From: Hemibagrus wyckioides
Taxonomy: Eukaryota; Chordata; Actinopteri; Siluriformes; Bagridae
Reading direction: 5' to 3'
Length of the DNA: 64,000 nt
Assembly (NCBI RefSeq): GCF_019097595.1
Contig: NC_080734.1
Span: forward strand, 6,540,892 to 6,604,891
How positions within the stretch are numbered: position 1 is the first letter of the stretch; each line of letters opens with the position of its first letter. The notes beneath the pieces were generated by a model, which saw only the letters and a program-made list of their open reading frames with translations, did not search any database and was not told the origin of the DNA. This document shows positions 1 to 11,698 of this stretch, piece by piece. The position numbers and the translations under genes were made by a program.

Positions 1-575
1 ACTCTCAAATATCAGTGGAAAGAAAAAGAAAAGCTGACACCTGTTTGTCAGGCCACATGTCGACTTCCAAAAACCGTTAATTGTTGATCTATGGAAGAGA
101 GACACCTTCTCGCTTTCTGTATCACTTTACTGTCTTATTCCTCAGGGAACAACAACAACAACAAGGGCTGTGGAAACAAATATGGATCACCTACGAAGAG
201 GATAAGGCTGAAAGAGAGGATGAGAAAATATTTCTCTTACTTTCAACACCCTGAGAAACGACGGTATTTGTGTAAGTCACTTGTGCAATAACGTTACACA
301 TACTGTACAATCCTTTTTCTAGATGTAGCACACTAGTTAGGGAACGTCAGAAAACTGGACAATATTTACTATATACTGCATGTTTGGCCGTTTAAATTGA
401 TTTACAATAACATAGTGGTGATTATCTAGTATTGTATGTTCAAAAAGCCACACAGTGCACTGCTTTCAGTAGGGATGGTGTCCAAAAAGGTGTTGCAGCA
501 ATGGTAGGAAATACTTATATCGATTTAAGCTCCATTTCAAACACCCACATTTCACTTACTCATAATAATAATTTT
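1..575. other. unique sequence, no feature seen
   Basis: AT-rich unique sequence. The only open frames are short and lack conserved motifs. I see no gene or repeat here. Confidence 0.5.
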
Positions 576-682
576 AAATATATATATATATATATATTTG
601 TTCATGTATATACATGTATATATTTGTTCATGTATGTACATATATATATACACATGTTCAGTGTGTGTGTGTGTGTGTGTGT
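576..682. repeat. AT-rich low complexity and (TG)n microsatellite
   Basis: A TA/TATG-rich tract is followed by eleven TG units at 661-682, directly upstream of a SINE-like repeat. Confidence 0.9.
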
Positions 683-685
683 GGA

Positions 686-948
686 GTTCTCCCATGTTCT
701 TCCTTTACTTTAAAGGTTCCCTCAGGGTTCTCCAGTTTCCTCCTCCAGTCCAAAGACCTGCATTGTAGGCTGATTGGCATCTCAGAATTGTTCGTAGTGT
801 GTGAACAGGTGTGTGATTGTAGCCTGTGATGAGTTGGCACCCACTGGGATAGACTCCAGGCTCCAAGTGACCCTGTGTAGGATAAGTAGTACATAAAATG
901 GATGGATGGATGGATGGATTTCGGATGGATGGATAGATGGATGAGCAT
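686..948 (+). repeat. SINE-like repeat C with (GGAT)n tail
   Basis: The block contains the phrases CAGTCCAAAGACCTGCATTG and GTAGGCTGATTGGCATCTC, a stretch about a title-case unit ending CCCTGTGTAGGATAAG, and then a GGAT tetramer tail. The same body occurs in reverse at 48.7, 51.4 and 54.35 kb. The fullest copy (48.7 kb) has a tRNA-like head, so this is probably a tRNA-derived SINE whose 5' part is missing here. Family naming needs a repeat library. Confidence 0.75.
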
Positions 949-3900
949 GACCTTTCTGGACTTCCATAGCTGTGGTTTAATGAAAATAAAACAAATACTT
1001 GTATAAACAGTGACTCTGCTTTGTGTCAGGTCGCATCAGTTATTTTTTTTCTTAATAACAGCATGTCCCAAAGTGCTTTATTATTTTCTTGCTTAATGAA
1101 TTTTTTCTGGATTGCATCATGCACTCGGGTGAGTATTTATAAGAAGGCATAAGAATAACCCTTTCTTTAAAAATATACTCTATAATATAAAATAACAAAG
1201 CACAATTACTTAAGTACTTTCCACCTCTGGAGAGAATTAGATGGATTTGGATGGAGAAAAGCTGATCGCTGCATTCTCTTCTTTGGTTTGCTTTGAGGTT
1301 CTTTTTTTTTCTCTGAGGCTTTGGCTCGATGATTTGACCAGTAATGTCCGCCTCTTAATCCTTCTGGTTCCTTTCACAGGAAGATCAACTACACCACATC
1401 AGCAATGCTATTTTCAGTGTTTGTATCGGTTCACCATAATTTCATCTTATAATACAGTGGACTGTGCAAAGCCCCATTTTTCACATTTAAGTCCCATGTG
1501 CTTTGAATTTGCCTTCTTTAAGAGGCCAGGACGTTTTATTGTCACTGAATGATTCAGTTGTGCTCAAATGCAAGCAGCTAAAGAGAACATCCTTTCATCA
1601 ACTTGCTGTAAGGATATTCTTACTGCTGTGATTGATGGTGACAATTCAAGTAAGAGGTTCATGGAGGGTACGAACGTTAATGGAGGAAACAACATTGTTA
1701 AGCAAGATCAGTAATTTAGATCTCCGGGCGCACCATTATTGGCTGCTGTGCCAGTAATGTGTTGGGGGAGAGAGTACAGGAAAGGCACAGTGAAAAGCAA
1801 ATGCATATTTTTCTTGGCAATGGTAGAAATACTAACTAGTAAAATTATGTATGGTGCCTTACAATGATTGTCAGTCTACCGTGACATTAGTGCCACTTAC
1901 ACCAACGTTTCTGCCATTACCATTACCAATGGCAACCGTACAAACATGTCTTAAATATACAAAGTGTCTAAGAATATTTTTCAACTTTAGTAACTTTCTT
2001 TAACCTAGGAAATAGCCAGATTTCTTTACATTATTAATTCTGTTTAGAATAGACAGTGACCTCATCGATAACGAATGCGATCAACCCCGAGTCTATATGC
2101 AGGTATATGAGTGAAAAAATAAGATTGTAATTAATAATCAATAACACTCATTTGTGCATCATGTCCAGTCTGAGCTGTTGTTTCTCATGCAGCTATTTCC
2201 CTAATTATATGTTCCTTTGTTGGACTCCCCATTCCATCTGTTTCTGTTTAACAGCTTGGCAAGTTCTTCTAGTCGCCCAGTGGTGTTACTGTTTGTTTGA
2301 CCCTTTGGTTTTATAGCCATGCTTGAATTAGAAAGTGTCTGAAGTGTTCTAGCCATCGTTTAGCCCGCGGCGCAATTTGGACTTTCTCGGAACGAGCTTT
2401 CGATTACGCCGAGAGCCAACGCTGATGGTCTGATTCTGATGGCGGTTTGTAAACTTATGGTCTAATTGCACAGTAATTGCTGTATTTTTGCATATAGCCA
2501 ACACTAAGTGATTAACTGTTACCCTGATCAAAGCAGGTCTGATCAAACTGGCCTTGACTCTGGCGCATAATGACATCATTTGTAAATATTTAGCTAATTA
2601 AGAATAAAATGTTTAACTAGTAACCATCAATTGCAGTCGCAAGTATGAAACCACCCACAATGAACCACATTACATAAGCGTGGCACAGAGGACGCTGTCC
2701 CGGCGACTTTGATCAAAAGCAGATGTATGCTTTCTTTCCTAATGAAGGTTTGGAGGCTTTTTTGTTAGGAATACAACATTTTATTAGGAATACAACTCTT
2801 AAACTGTGAGCCCTCTATCCTCAACCCTCCTCCCCAATTTCACGGGTGGTGGAATATAGAGATTTTGCACACTTGTTGCTCAGGGGGTTGTTTTGACTCA
2901 TTTGTTACACAATGTACTCCTCTCTGCCTTGCTTTGAGAATTGTAAACATGGACATGGGTCACTTCCTGTTGTAATTGCCTTGCAGATTCCCCACACTTC
3001 CAGCTCCTGATTATAAATAGCTGGGACTGTTGAAAAGCATCATTTCCCCACAAACAAAAGTCTCAATGCTGCAAAAACCGACACATACTTGGTGGTTTTG
3101 CCATGTCACATGACCTGGATCATTTGTGTTGGTTTAGGCATGAAAAATCGATCTTACTTGACTCTGACTTTTTAGACTTTTTTGAATCTTTTATTTATTT
3201 GTTTATATACATGGGATATTTATAAGAATTAATAAAACTTTTCTAAAATGAAGCTTTTATGGCAGGCCTATACAGTATATGTAAGTTTATATTGGGATAA
3301 TATAATTTTTAAAAAATAGTATATATAAGATAAGTAATATAAATTTATATGAAAGCATTTCATAAATATACACAGGAGGTGTGTAAAGGATGAATTATCT
3401 TTTATTGATTCATTATTAAGCATTATTGTTAGACCTAACTAAATGTATTCATTTATTTATGAATTTAAAGTATCATTTATTTTGTTGGTTTACAGGCTTT
3501 TTAATGGAAGTATGTTATTTACCATAATAGTTTTAAAGTCAAATGGACCACCAGTATTTAATTATGCACCAAAACAATTAAAACTAACAGACTATCAGTA
3601 CAATACTGTCAGTAAAATAGTTCCAAAAATAATGTTAAAAACACATTTCAAGGTTTCAAAAACATTTAAAGGTTGCACTGAAACATAGCCCATCTACTGA
3701 ATCTACCTTTACATTTATGACCTAATCCACACTGTAAGATATTTCAAGACGGTTAAACTTAGAAATAAAAGTTGACCTTATAATTCTGAGTAAACTCAAC
3801 TTCAGGATCGACTTTTTCAAGTTTCAGCTCACAAGCGGCCAAGACAACGGATAAGTTTTCATTTTTGGAAACACCGCTTGAGCTCGATATCTGAAACCGT

Positions 3901-4495
3901 CGGAGAACATTCACATAACTTCAAAAGCCTATTGTGTTTTACAGCGTACACAAGGAAAAATATGAAGTTGTAAAGAATTATGAAGAATGTTCAGTTCTAT
4001 TTCTATAAGAAAGTAAGAAAGAAAGTTCTCTTTTTTTTATTATCAACCTCAAACACACCAGTCTGTCTCAGCACCTGAAGTGAAAAATGAGCCTTGTTGT
4101 TGTCTTGTTTTATTACTATATAGTATTATATATTATTATTATATATTAATATAATAAGATATTATATTATCTTATTATGTCATTACATTAACATCTAGCA
4201 TCAATGGAAAAATTAGCACTGAATAATGAAATTTGCTCTTTTCAGTTGGGTTTTTCTTGAATGTCATTTTGTTAGAAAGTCAGTTAAACAGTTCAAACCT
4301 GTCAGTCAAACCTTTTCAGCTTGTGTAAGCTCTCGTCCTTGTTGCTATATTAATGTGAAAGTGTAAGATTATTGTAGATATGTTCACAGTCCATCTCATT
4401 TGACATACGAAATGGCCTAAAAAGAACAACATAAAAAAACGTACATACAGTTGCTCAAATATATTTGTTTTCTTGTGAAACCTGCAGTGTCAAAG
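949..4495. other. unique AT-rich sequence, no gene recognised
   Basis: No recognised coding region. A short open frame at 1241-1552 follows no known protein. The part at 2340-2610 is less AT-biased and dense in homeodomain-like TAATTA and forkhead-like TGTAAATA words. 4110-4180 is AT low complexity. 3720-3800 resembles the head of a small MITE but is too weak to call. Confidence 0.45.
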
Positions 4496-4504
4496 GGTGA
4501 CATT

Positions 4505-4891
4505 TGTGCTCCTTGAACATCCCATAACAGATTTATTCACTTTTTTCTGTTGTAATGTGCCCCACTCTTCTAGGAAGGTTTTCCACTAGATGTTGGATGT
4601 GGGGATTAGTGATCATTCAGCTATGAGAGCATTAGACGCCGATGTTGGGTGATGAGGTCTGGGGTTCAGGCAGTGTTCCAGTTCATCCCAAAGGTGCTCT
4701 GTGGGGTTGAGACAGAGTCAGGGCTCTGTACAGGACACTCGAGTTCTTTCACTCCAACCTTAACCTCCATGTCATGTCTTTATGGAAATGTTAATGCTAC
4801 AGCATGCAAAAACTTTCTAGACAGCTGTGTGCTTCAAATATTGTGGGGAAGGAGCATATATGGGTGTCCACATACTTTTCACCATACAGTG
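4505..4891 (-). mobile_element. internally deleted Tc1-like relic
   Basis: Read on the minus strand, 4676-4755 matches the [15 protein letters not shown] catalytic end of Tc1 transposases (plus-strand phrase TTCATCCCAAAGGTGCTCTG). The right edge GGTGTCCACATACTTTT with CAGTG is a Tc1-type terminal inverted repeat. The middle of the transposase is missing: sequence jumps from the third catalytic block to the end. No clear left TIR or TA duplication remains. It is a dead, MITE-like derivative, distinct from family A. Family assignment is from recognition, not a search. Confidence 0.7.
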
Positions 4892-5754
4892 AATGTTTTT
4901 GACAGAAAAACTGGTCGAAATCTAATATGTCTAACTAGTTTCTTCTTTTTTTTTCCAGAACTACAGAATAACTGGTTAATCCAGCAATTTCACTCTCAGA
5001 TGCATGGCCCACGAATACTTCAGCACAATTTAACTGGCCACGAGCTTCAAAATCTTGATAGTTCTTGATCCAATCTGATAGGATCTTCACACCACACTTT
5101 TGTACCCTGGTTTCTAGGGAGAAACAAAAAACACCACAACCTTTTTTTGGAACACGATATAGTCACTGATAGCGGTGTCATTGGTGTGACTTCTGGTACA
5201 TTATGTTTTAGAATGTTATAATACCAAAAAGTCTAACAGAAAGGACAAATTCCAGTCAGAGGAGGTGAAAAATGAACTGTTTTCCCAGCTATAGTCAGAC
5301 TTTGGACCTTTTGGCTGCTTCTAAATAGCCCAGAAATAACACGCCTTTGGAGAACTCAACAGCCAAATGTAGCCTGAGTAATGTGTGGCCGGCTCCAGAC
5401 GTCTCCTCTTCCATTCCACTGACTGCATTGACGCCTGTGTGGAGAACTTCGGTGACACTCTGACTCGGCATGTTCGGTCCTGGACGTATAACTAGCTAGT
5501 CATATTTCAGAAAACACTTCTAACACTAAATTGTTTCCTGTTTTGCAAACCTCATGTTCTGTTCATTCTCTGTTTAATAAAGGATGTCCAATTCACCCAG
5601 AGCTTTTCTATAAAACTTATCTATGATATAAATTAACAGAAATCTTGATAATATTTATAGAAATGCAATCCTAAAACATTCATCTTTTGAACCGTATTAT
5701 CTAAATAAGAGAATTAAAATAGACAGAGATTTTTTTTTATTTCATAAATAGAAA
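4892..5754. other. unique sequence with a weak terminal-exon-like stretch
   Basis: A pyrimidine tract ending in CAG at about 4944-4959 is followed by about 36 open codons to a stop at 5066-5068, and an AATAAA lies at about 5575. I do not recognise the peptide. This could be chance; see findings. Confidence 0.3.
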
Positions 5755-5905
5755 TGCTGATGATTGGCTAGAAGGTGTTGATTAATTTTCTACTACAGCA
5801 GCTCTGAGAGTAGTTCCAGCTGCAAGACGAATCACAGGATTATACTAATGTGCTTCTATGGGCTTTTAAAACTTGTGTAATTCTTGAAACCGTTCAGTTT
5901 TTGTA
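5755..5905 (+). repeat. interspersed repeat R5, copy 1
   Basis: Contains GATTGGCTAGAAGGTGTTGA, then TTAATTTTCTAC, CAGCTCTGAGAGTAGTTCC and GCTGCAAGACGAATCACAGG. The block at 9135-9215 shares the first half. It is probably a short dispersed (MITE-like) repeat; the ends are not defined. Confidence 0.5.
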
Positions 5906-6984
5906 AGGAGGCATTTATTTATTAGGAAAAACACTGCGGTGTGAGTGAGGGAAAAAAAAATACAGGATTCGTTACAGTGTTGATTATTTTTCTACACCCG
6001 TGTTTTGAGGATTGTGTTTGATTTCTTAAATGATGTTAATGATCAAGTATAAGGTTTATTCAGCTAAAGATAAAACCGAATAACACAGTGAGGGCGAAAA
6101 GAAGAATATATAGTATTCAGTAATATTCATGATAAACAGCCTTTGGTGTTTCACTTGTAGTACCACAGCAGTCTCAGACAATGCAGAGTAGCAAAGGATT
6201 TCCAGGAATATCAAATTAACAAGTTAAAGGTCTCTCTCTCTCTCCCTCCCTCTCTCTCTCTCTCTCTCCTTATTCCTGTCGATCACATCTGTGTCTTGTA
6301 AGCTGTAATAGAATGTGTCAGTTGCTCAGCCTCTCTGTAATTTTTTGTGAAGGACATCCTGGGAAAGGAGCAATGTAGGAGAACAAAGTAGAGCTGAAGT
6401 TCCCAAGCGTTCGGTGCTATTGTCATCTATACAATGGTGCCAAAAAAAGGTGCCAAAAAAACAAAGACACCTGCATTTCACACTAAATCCTCTGGAACAT
6501 ATGGTGGAAGTCTTTTTCATGGTGAGTTTCTAAGGAAATAAGCCTTAGTCATCTAGATTCAATTCAATTTAGAATTGAATAGAAAAGAGTCAGTAATGAC
6601 ATAACCATTGGTATTAAAGTTCCTTTAACTACACACAATCATAGACTATAAAAAGTTGTATTAAGTTCCATCCATGACTGGAAAACACAAATGAACACAA
6701 CTGATCATATGGCATATTAATACTGATGAATCAAAACAAATTCAGGTCTCTGCTTAAAAATATTGGCACCCTATATTAAGACTCAACATTTCATTTTGAC
6801 ATCCACAAACATTAAATATGGCATCAAATAAGGCATCAGTTTAGTCATTATGGGTTTCTTTTCACCGGTAGGAACGAATACGAGTGGCAGTTACTGAGTA
6901 CAGTTATACAGGAGGCATTAATGATGAAGTTTATGGTTTATAATATAGAGTGTCAGGAAGGAACAGGAATGAGGTGAGGAATAA

Positions 6985-7027
<43 letters not shown>

Positions 7028-7590
7028 AGATAAAAAAACATTTACTGGAAGCATAATGGAAAGACAAGAAAAAGTTATATATAAATTTATTTATATATTT
7101 AACTGACCAAACAGACACGTCAAAAAAAAAAAGCTCTGTTCTGTTTCAAATAAAGTTCAGCAAAACCATGTACAATTCTGTTCAGAGCCATATCTATTTG
7201 TCAGAACATGTTTTGTGAGTAAACAATTGGGACGCCATGTGCGAGAGGGCAATGACGGGGGTTTGACCACAGCACCACTCCCCGTGGCCTGGCTGTGCCC
7301 TGGAAAGCTTGTTGCGTGCTCTTATTGTTCTGTTAAATACTGGGGGAGAAACACAGATACTGTTTTATAGGAAAGATGGCACAGTTCTACTGTTTTGGTG
7401 ACCCAGATGTTCAACTTCTGCTCTTGAGACTCTGCTCTATCAATGGTCCTTAAAAATTCCTAAAACAGTTGCCCAAGACTCAACTGTTTTTGTGGATCTC
7501 ACATGAATACTGGAGATACTGCTGCTCTAATCATAAACACTGTCCTGTGCTCATTCCAGTACTATTATTAATCATGAAACTTCTTTCTAC
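5906..7590. other. unique sequence with simple repeats
   Basis: No gene is recognised. It contains a (CT)n tract at 6231-6268 and an (AAAT)n tract at 6981-7028. The open frame at 6918-7118 on the minus strand is a translation of that microsatellite. Confidence 0.5.
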
Positions 7591-7594
7591 ATTT

Positions 7595-7767
7595 ACATTT
7601 CTGGCATTTGGCAGACACCCTTATCCAGAGCGACTTACATTTTATCTCATTTTATACAACTGAGCAATTGAGGGTTAAGGGCCCAAGAGGTGGCAGCTTG
7701 GTGGACCTGGGATTTAAACTCATAACCTTCCAATCAGTAGCCCAACACCTTAACCACATCCCCTAAG
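7595..7767 (-). repeat. tRNA-derived SINE family B
   Basis: Plus strand begins CATTTGGCAGACACCCTTAT and ends in an ATAACCTTCCAATCAGTAGC phrase followed by CTTAACCAC. Read in reverse, the end gives tRNA-like boxes A and B (the clearest copy is at 48.17-48.35 kb). Other copies are at 24.6 and 35.57 kb. A short unrelated SINE-C head fragment lies just downstream at 7918-7975. Confidence 0.8.
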
Positions 7768-9134
7768 ACTTCTATGCTTGAATACTGTATCATGTGTCAC
7801 TCAAAAAAAAAGATGGCTTCCCTTTGGTTCCTTAATCATATCAGGGAGTTTTCTACACCATTGTCATCTCTGGCTTGTTCATTAGAGAATTAACTCCACT
7901 TAATGACGACGTCTATTGTAGTTTAGTGGTTAACACAGTTGCCTCGCACCTCCAGAGATGGGGTTAAGGGTTTGCAGCAAAAGAACTGGAATGACTGGAC
8001 TTTTTTGTCAAGATTTCGTGCATTCCAGTAAAAATGACTCATCAGCACAATGTGTCTCATTCCAAACAACGAGAAAGCAAGACGGATGAGAGCTAATTTG
8101 CTTCCTCTGTTTCTGTTTCTTTGTGGAGCTGCTAGAGAGCTCAGGCGGAGACAACCTTGCTGGACTTCCCAGCATTGTTCTGCTCATCAGAGCCAGTTTT
8201 CTCACAAACCACTCCCTCGGTTGGGCTCTATTGCCCTCAGCCCCAGGTACTCACCTTAGGAGGAGGCACAGCCTCAGTTCTAAGAACAAAAGGTCAAAGG
8301 GGTCACATTTTTACAAGGATTCAAAATATCTCTGTATAACTCAGACTTGAGTGTGCTCTATTGTTTATTTTCCTTTTTTCCATATCACAGATGCCGGCCA
8401 GCTTTAATCTCACTGCCCTCATGTCTGAGAAAGAAGAAAGGGATCAAAAGGTGGACGGTGTTGGCACAAAAGTGATTAAATACCCACAGAGGGTCCTGCA
8501 TTCTCTATTCTTCACGCCATCAAAAAAAAAATTGGGGTTTTTCTTCTTTTTCTTCTTCCTTAGCTGTGGTGCAAAGTGTGTTTTAAGGTCCTGTGGAGAA
8601 GGGTAAGCACAGCTGTCAGATCAAACTTGCCTTTTTAAATGAATCCCCGATGTTTAATATGATCCTCACCACAGGGTGGAAAACTTTCTGACGCTAAATC
8701 TGAAATGTACAAGTGCCGTGAGAGCCGAGAGTGTCCGATCTCTCGGAATTGTTCTTTTACTTCTTCTCTTAGGCTCATCACCTGTCCAGAAGTAACTGAC
8801 CCATTACGACGGCTGGCTCCAGCGTTCCCACAGCACCATCTCTGGAATGCCACTGCATTTTTTTCTCTAATCCTCCCGTTCAGAGAAGAAATCCAGCTCT
8901 GTGATTCATACAATCCCTTTTCCAAATGCTATGAAAACAATGTATTTAGGGCTCAACGATGCTTTGAACAGGTATTTTAGATGACATATTTACACATTTA
9001 AAATTTGCAATCAGTGTCATATTCAGCATAAGCCATATTTTTGTACAGTTCCCAAAGCCTGTCCTCTGGAAAATACTAGATCCACAAAAGTCTTATAACA
9101 TCCACAACGTTTTATAACAGTGATGTTGATGTTC
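7768..9134. other. mostly unique sequence
   Basis: A 60-bp SINE-C head fragment (TAGTGGTTAACACAGTTGCC at about 7920) is present. Otherwise there are only short overlapping open frames on both strands, without recognisable motifs. No gene is called. Confidence 0.45.
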
Positions 9135-9215
9135 ATTCTTAAATCTGATTGGGCAAAGGGTGTTGATTAATTGAGCAGCTCTAATAGTAGTTCTGGCGGC
9201 ATGGCTTATGAAAGA
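9135..9215 (+). repeat. interspersed repeat R5, copy 2 (partial)
   Basis: Matches the 5755 copy over TGATTGG, GGTGTTGATTAATT and GCAGCTCTAATAGTAGTTC. It lies just left of Tc1-A copy 1. Confidence 0.5.
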
Positions 9216-9232
9216 AGAAAAAGCCACACATA

Positions 9233-10470
9233 CACTATATTGCCAAAAGTATTCGCTCACCCATCCAAATAATCAGAATCAGGTGTTCCATGGCAACAGG
9301 TGTATAAAATCAAGCACCTAGGCATGCAGACTGTTTTTACAAACATTTGTGAAAGAATGGGTCGCTCTCAGGAGCTCAGTGAATTCCAGCGTGGAACTGT
9401 GATAGGATGCCACCTGTGCAACAAATCCAGTCGTGAAATTTCCTCGCTCCTAAATATTCCACAGTCAACTGTCAGCTGTATTATAAGAATGTGGAAGTGT
9501 TTGGGAACGATAGCAACTCAGCCACGAAGTGGTAGGCCACGTAAACTGACGGAGCAGGGTCAGCGGATGCTGAGGCGCATAGTGCGAAGAGGTCGCCAAC
9601 TTTCTGTAGAGTCAATCGCTACAGACCTCCAAACTTCATGTGGCCTTCAGATTAGCTCAAGAACAGTGCGCAGAGAGCTTCATGGAATGGGTTTCCATGG
9701 CCGAGTAGCTGCATCCAAACCATACATCACCAAGTGCAATGCAAAGCGTCGGATGCAGTGGTGTAAAGCACGCCGCCACTGGACTCTAGAGCAGTGGAGA
9801 CGCGTTCTCTGGAGTGACGCATCGCGCTTCTCCATCTGGCAATCTGATGGACGAGTCTGGGTTTGGCGGTTGCCAGGAGAACGGTACTTGTCTGACTGCA
9901 TTGTGCCAAGTGTAAAGTTTGGTGGAGGGGGGATTATGGTGTGGGGTTGTTTTTCAGGAGCTGGGCTTGGCCCCTTAGTTCCAGTGAAAGGAACTCTGAA
10001 TGCTTCAGCATACCAAGACATTTTGGACAATTCCATGCTCCCAACTTTGTGGGAACAGTTTGGAGCTGGCCCCTTCCTCTTCCAACATGACTGTGCACCA
10101 GTGACCAAAGCAAGGTCCATAAAGACATGGATGACAGAGTCTGGTGTGGATGAACTTGACTGGCCTGCACAGAGTCCTGACCTCAACCCAATAGAACACC
10201 TTTGGGATGAATTAGAGCGGAGACTGAGAGCCAGGCCTTCTCGTCCAACATCAGTGTGTGACCTCACAAATGCGCTTCTGGAAGAATGGTCAAAAATTCC
10301 CATAAACACACTCCTAAACCTTGTGGACAGCCTTCCCAGAAGAGTTGAAGCTGTTATAGCTGCAAAGGGTGGACCGACATCATATTGAACCCTATGGATT
10401 AGGAATGGGATGTCACTTAAGTTCATATGCGAGTCAAGGCAGGTGAGCGAATACTTTTGGCAATATAGTG
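9233..10470 (+). mobile_element. Tc1-like transposon family A, copy 1 (complete)
   Basis: Starts CACTATATTGCCAAAAGTAT and ends with the inverted copy, giving TIRs of about 29 bp (9233-9261 and 10442-10470). A TA dinucleotide flanks each end (9231-9232, 10471-10472), the Tc1/mariner target duplication. The element is 1,238 bp with one intronless transposase. The short TIR differs from the roughly 200-bp inverted repeats of families B and C in this window. It abuts a reverse-oriented SINE on its right. Confidence 0.97.
9357..10388 (+). CDS. Tc1-family transposase, copy 1
   Basis: Cut-and-paste transposase that would bind its TIRs and insert the element at TA sites in the nucleus. The frame is open for 343 aa from the ATG of [10 protein letters not shown]. 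An in-frame upstream extension to 9300 begins with GTG, so I reject it. Residues 1-115 are a paired-like double helix-turn-helix with a GRPRKL AT-hook-like link at 59-64. The catalytic triad is D154 (in WSDASRF), D245 (QHDCAP) and E280 (NPIEH), with D34E spacing, and a glycine box KFGGGG lies at 187-192. By my reading it differs from copy 2 at 11 residues. E155 is changed to A beside the catalytic D, and H250 to T, in positions conserved in the other two copies, so activity may be reduced. There is no stop or frameshift. Confidence 0.95.
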   Translation: MGRSQELSEFQRGTVIGCHLCNKSSREISSLLNIPQSTVSCIIRMWKCLGTIATQPRSGRPRKLTEQGQRMLRRIVRRGRQLSVESIATDLQTSCGLQISSRTVRRELHGMGFHGRVAASKPYITKCNAKRRMQWCKARRHWTLEQWRRVLWSDASRFSIWQSDGRVWVWRLPGERYLSDCIVPSVKFGGGGIMVWGCFSGAGLGPLVPVKGTLNASAYQDILDNSMLPTLWEQFGAGPFLFQHDCAPVTKARSIKTWMTESGVDELDWPAQSPDLNPIEHLWDELERRLRARPSRPTSVCDLTNALLEEWSKIPINTLLNLVDSLPRRVEAVIAAKGGPTSY

Positions 10471-10472
10471 TA

Positions 10473-10676
10473 CCTTTAAGTGGAATTCATTTTTTCACAT
10501 ATCTCATTTATGGAGGTTGGGGTCAGAGTATAGGGAGCAGCTATGATGTAGCAACCCTGGAGCAGGGAGAGTTAAGGGCTTTGCTTAAGGGCCCAACAGT
10601 GGCAGATTGGGGCTTGAACCCTGATTCTCCTATCACCAATACAGAGCCGTAACCACTTGAGACACCACAGCCCTGC
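10473..10676 (-). repeat. tRNA-derived SINE family A (reverse), next to Tc1-A
   Basis: Contains the family phrases AGTGGAATTC, GGAGCAGGGAGAGTTAAGGG, GGCCCAACAGTGGCAG, GGGGCTTGAACCCTGAT and TAACCACTTGAGACACCAC. Read in reverse these become a tRNA-like box A and box B head with a conserved body. The Tc1 end adjoins the SINE tail, so the transposon probably landed at the SINE edge. A smaller related fragment lies at about 10770-10835. Confidence 0.8.
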
Positions 10677-11227
10677 AGTGCTGCTTATTCTATGAAAAAG
10701 TCCTCAAGACAGAAGTTGTACAGTTTGGGGATTTGTCTTATTAACTTTAAGAGCGAGAGAGAGAGAGCGGGTAAGGGACGTGCTTGAACCCTAATCTACA
10801 ACCCATAGCTTTAACCACTTTAGCTACCGCTGTCCAAAACATAAAGATTATAAAGTGATAAAATGACATACATAGGGACTTGTATAGAAGGTATTGAATT
10901 GGTGACATTTTTTGTAAGGAGATTTATGCAAAGAGTCTCCAGGTAAGGCTGGAACATCAAATTTTCCTACACAGCAAAGCTCAAAAACAATGGAAAAACC
11001 TTGCAAAGAATGGAAGTGTATAAAGTTGAAATATTCTTGAGGATTAAAGAGGAAAGAAGTACACTGTAATCAAGTGAGTGAGATCTATATACTCTATTGG
11101 CAGGGATAGATTCGGGTGTGGGGTTGTGGTGGTCCAGAATTGCCAATGAACTTAAATTCGGATGTGACGTTTGTCGTATTAATTTAAGAAAGAGATTGTA
11201 TATACAGTAGCTGATTTAATGTACATT

Positions 11228-11440
11228 GTTTTTGTTTTTCAGCTGCTCTTTGTTCAGGGTTGCCACAGCAGATCATCCGATCCATATATTTTGATTTGGC
11301 ACAGGTTTTACGCCAGATGCCCTTGCTGATGCAACCCTCCCATTTTTATATGGGCTTGAGATTAGCACTGAGAGTTAACCCCTTACAGACTGGGTAGGTT
11401 CCCTGCCTGGGAATCAAACCTGGGTCACAGCATTGAGAGA
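11228..11440. repeat. interspersed repeat (SINE-like, family H)
   Basis: A block with GTTGCCACAGCAGATCATCC, TTTGGCACAGGTTTTACGCC, AGATGCCCTTGCTGATGCAA and GGGAATCAAACCTGGGTCAC. I recognise this as a common fish interspersed repeat. A box-B-like word is near the end. It is placed just left of a SINE-A. Confidence 0.6.
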
Positions 11441-11461
11441 AAAAGAAGAAGCAGCAGCCTT

Positions 11462-11652
11462 CCTTTTTGTCACATACACTCTACATTACAGCACAGTGAA
11501 ATTACTTCTTCGCATATATGGGGTCAGAGTGCAGGGTCAGCCATGGCGAAGGACCCCTGGAGCAATGATGGTTAAGGGCCTTACTCAGGGGCCCCACAGT
11601 TGGAGCTTGAAACCCAACTTTCCAATCAGTAACCCAGAACCTTAACCACTAG
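11462..11652 (-). repeat. tRNA-derived SINE family A (reverse)
   Basis: Shows CATTACAGCACAGTGAAATT, TTCGCATATATGGGGTCAGA, CCCTGGAGCAATGATGGTTA and CTTAACCAC in the family order. It is diverged relative to the 41.5 kb copy. Confidence 0.75.
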
Positions 11653-11698
11653 AAAGTGGAAAAGCCAGAGGCTTGATGAGGTCATAAAGCAGAGACTC

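Noticed and set aside
9300..9356. N-terminal extension [10 protein letters not shown] of the Tc1-A transposase
   Set aside because: It starts at GTG, not ATG, and lies in the untranslated leader; ATG at 9357 gives the family length.
9680..10426. 248-aa antisense frame in Tc1-A copy 1 (and 46260-47006 in copy 3)
   Set aside because: Exact complement of the transposase; no separate motif, and it crosses the TIR.
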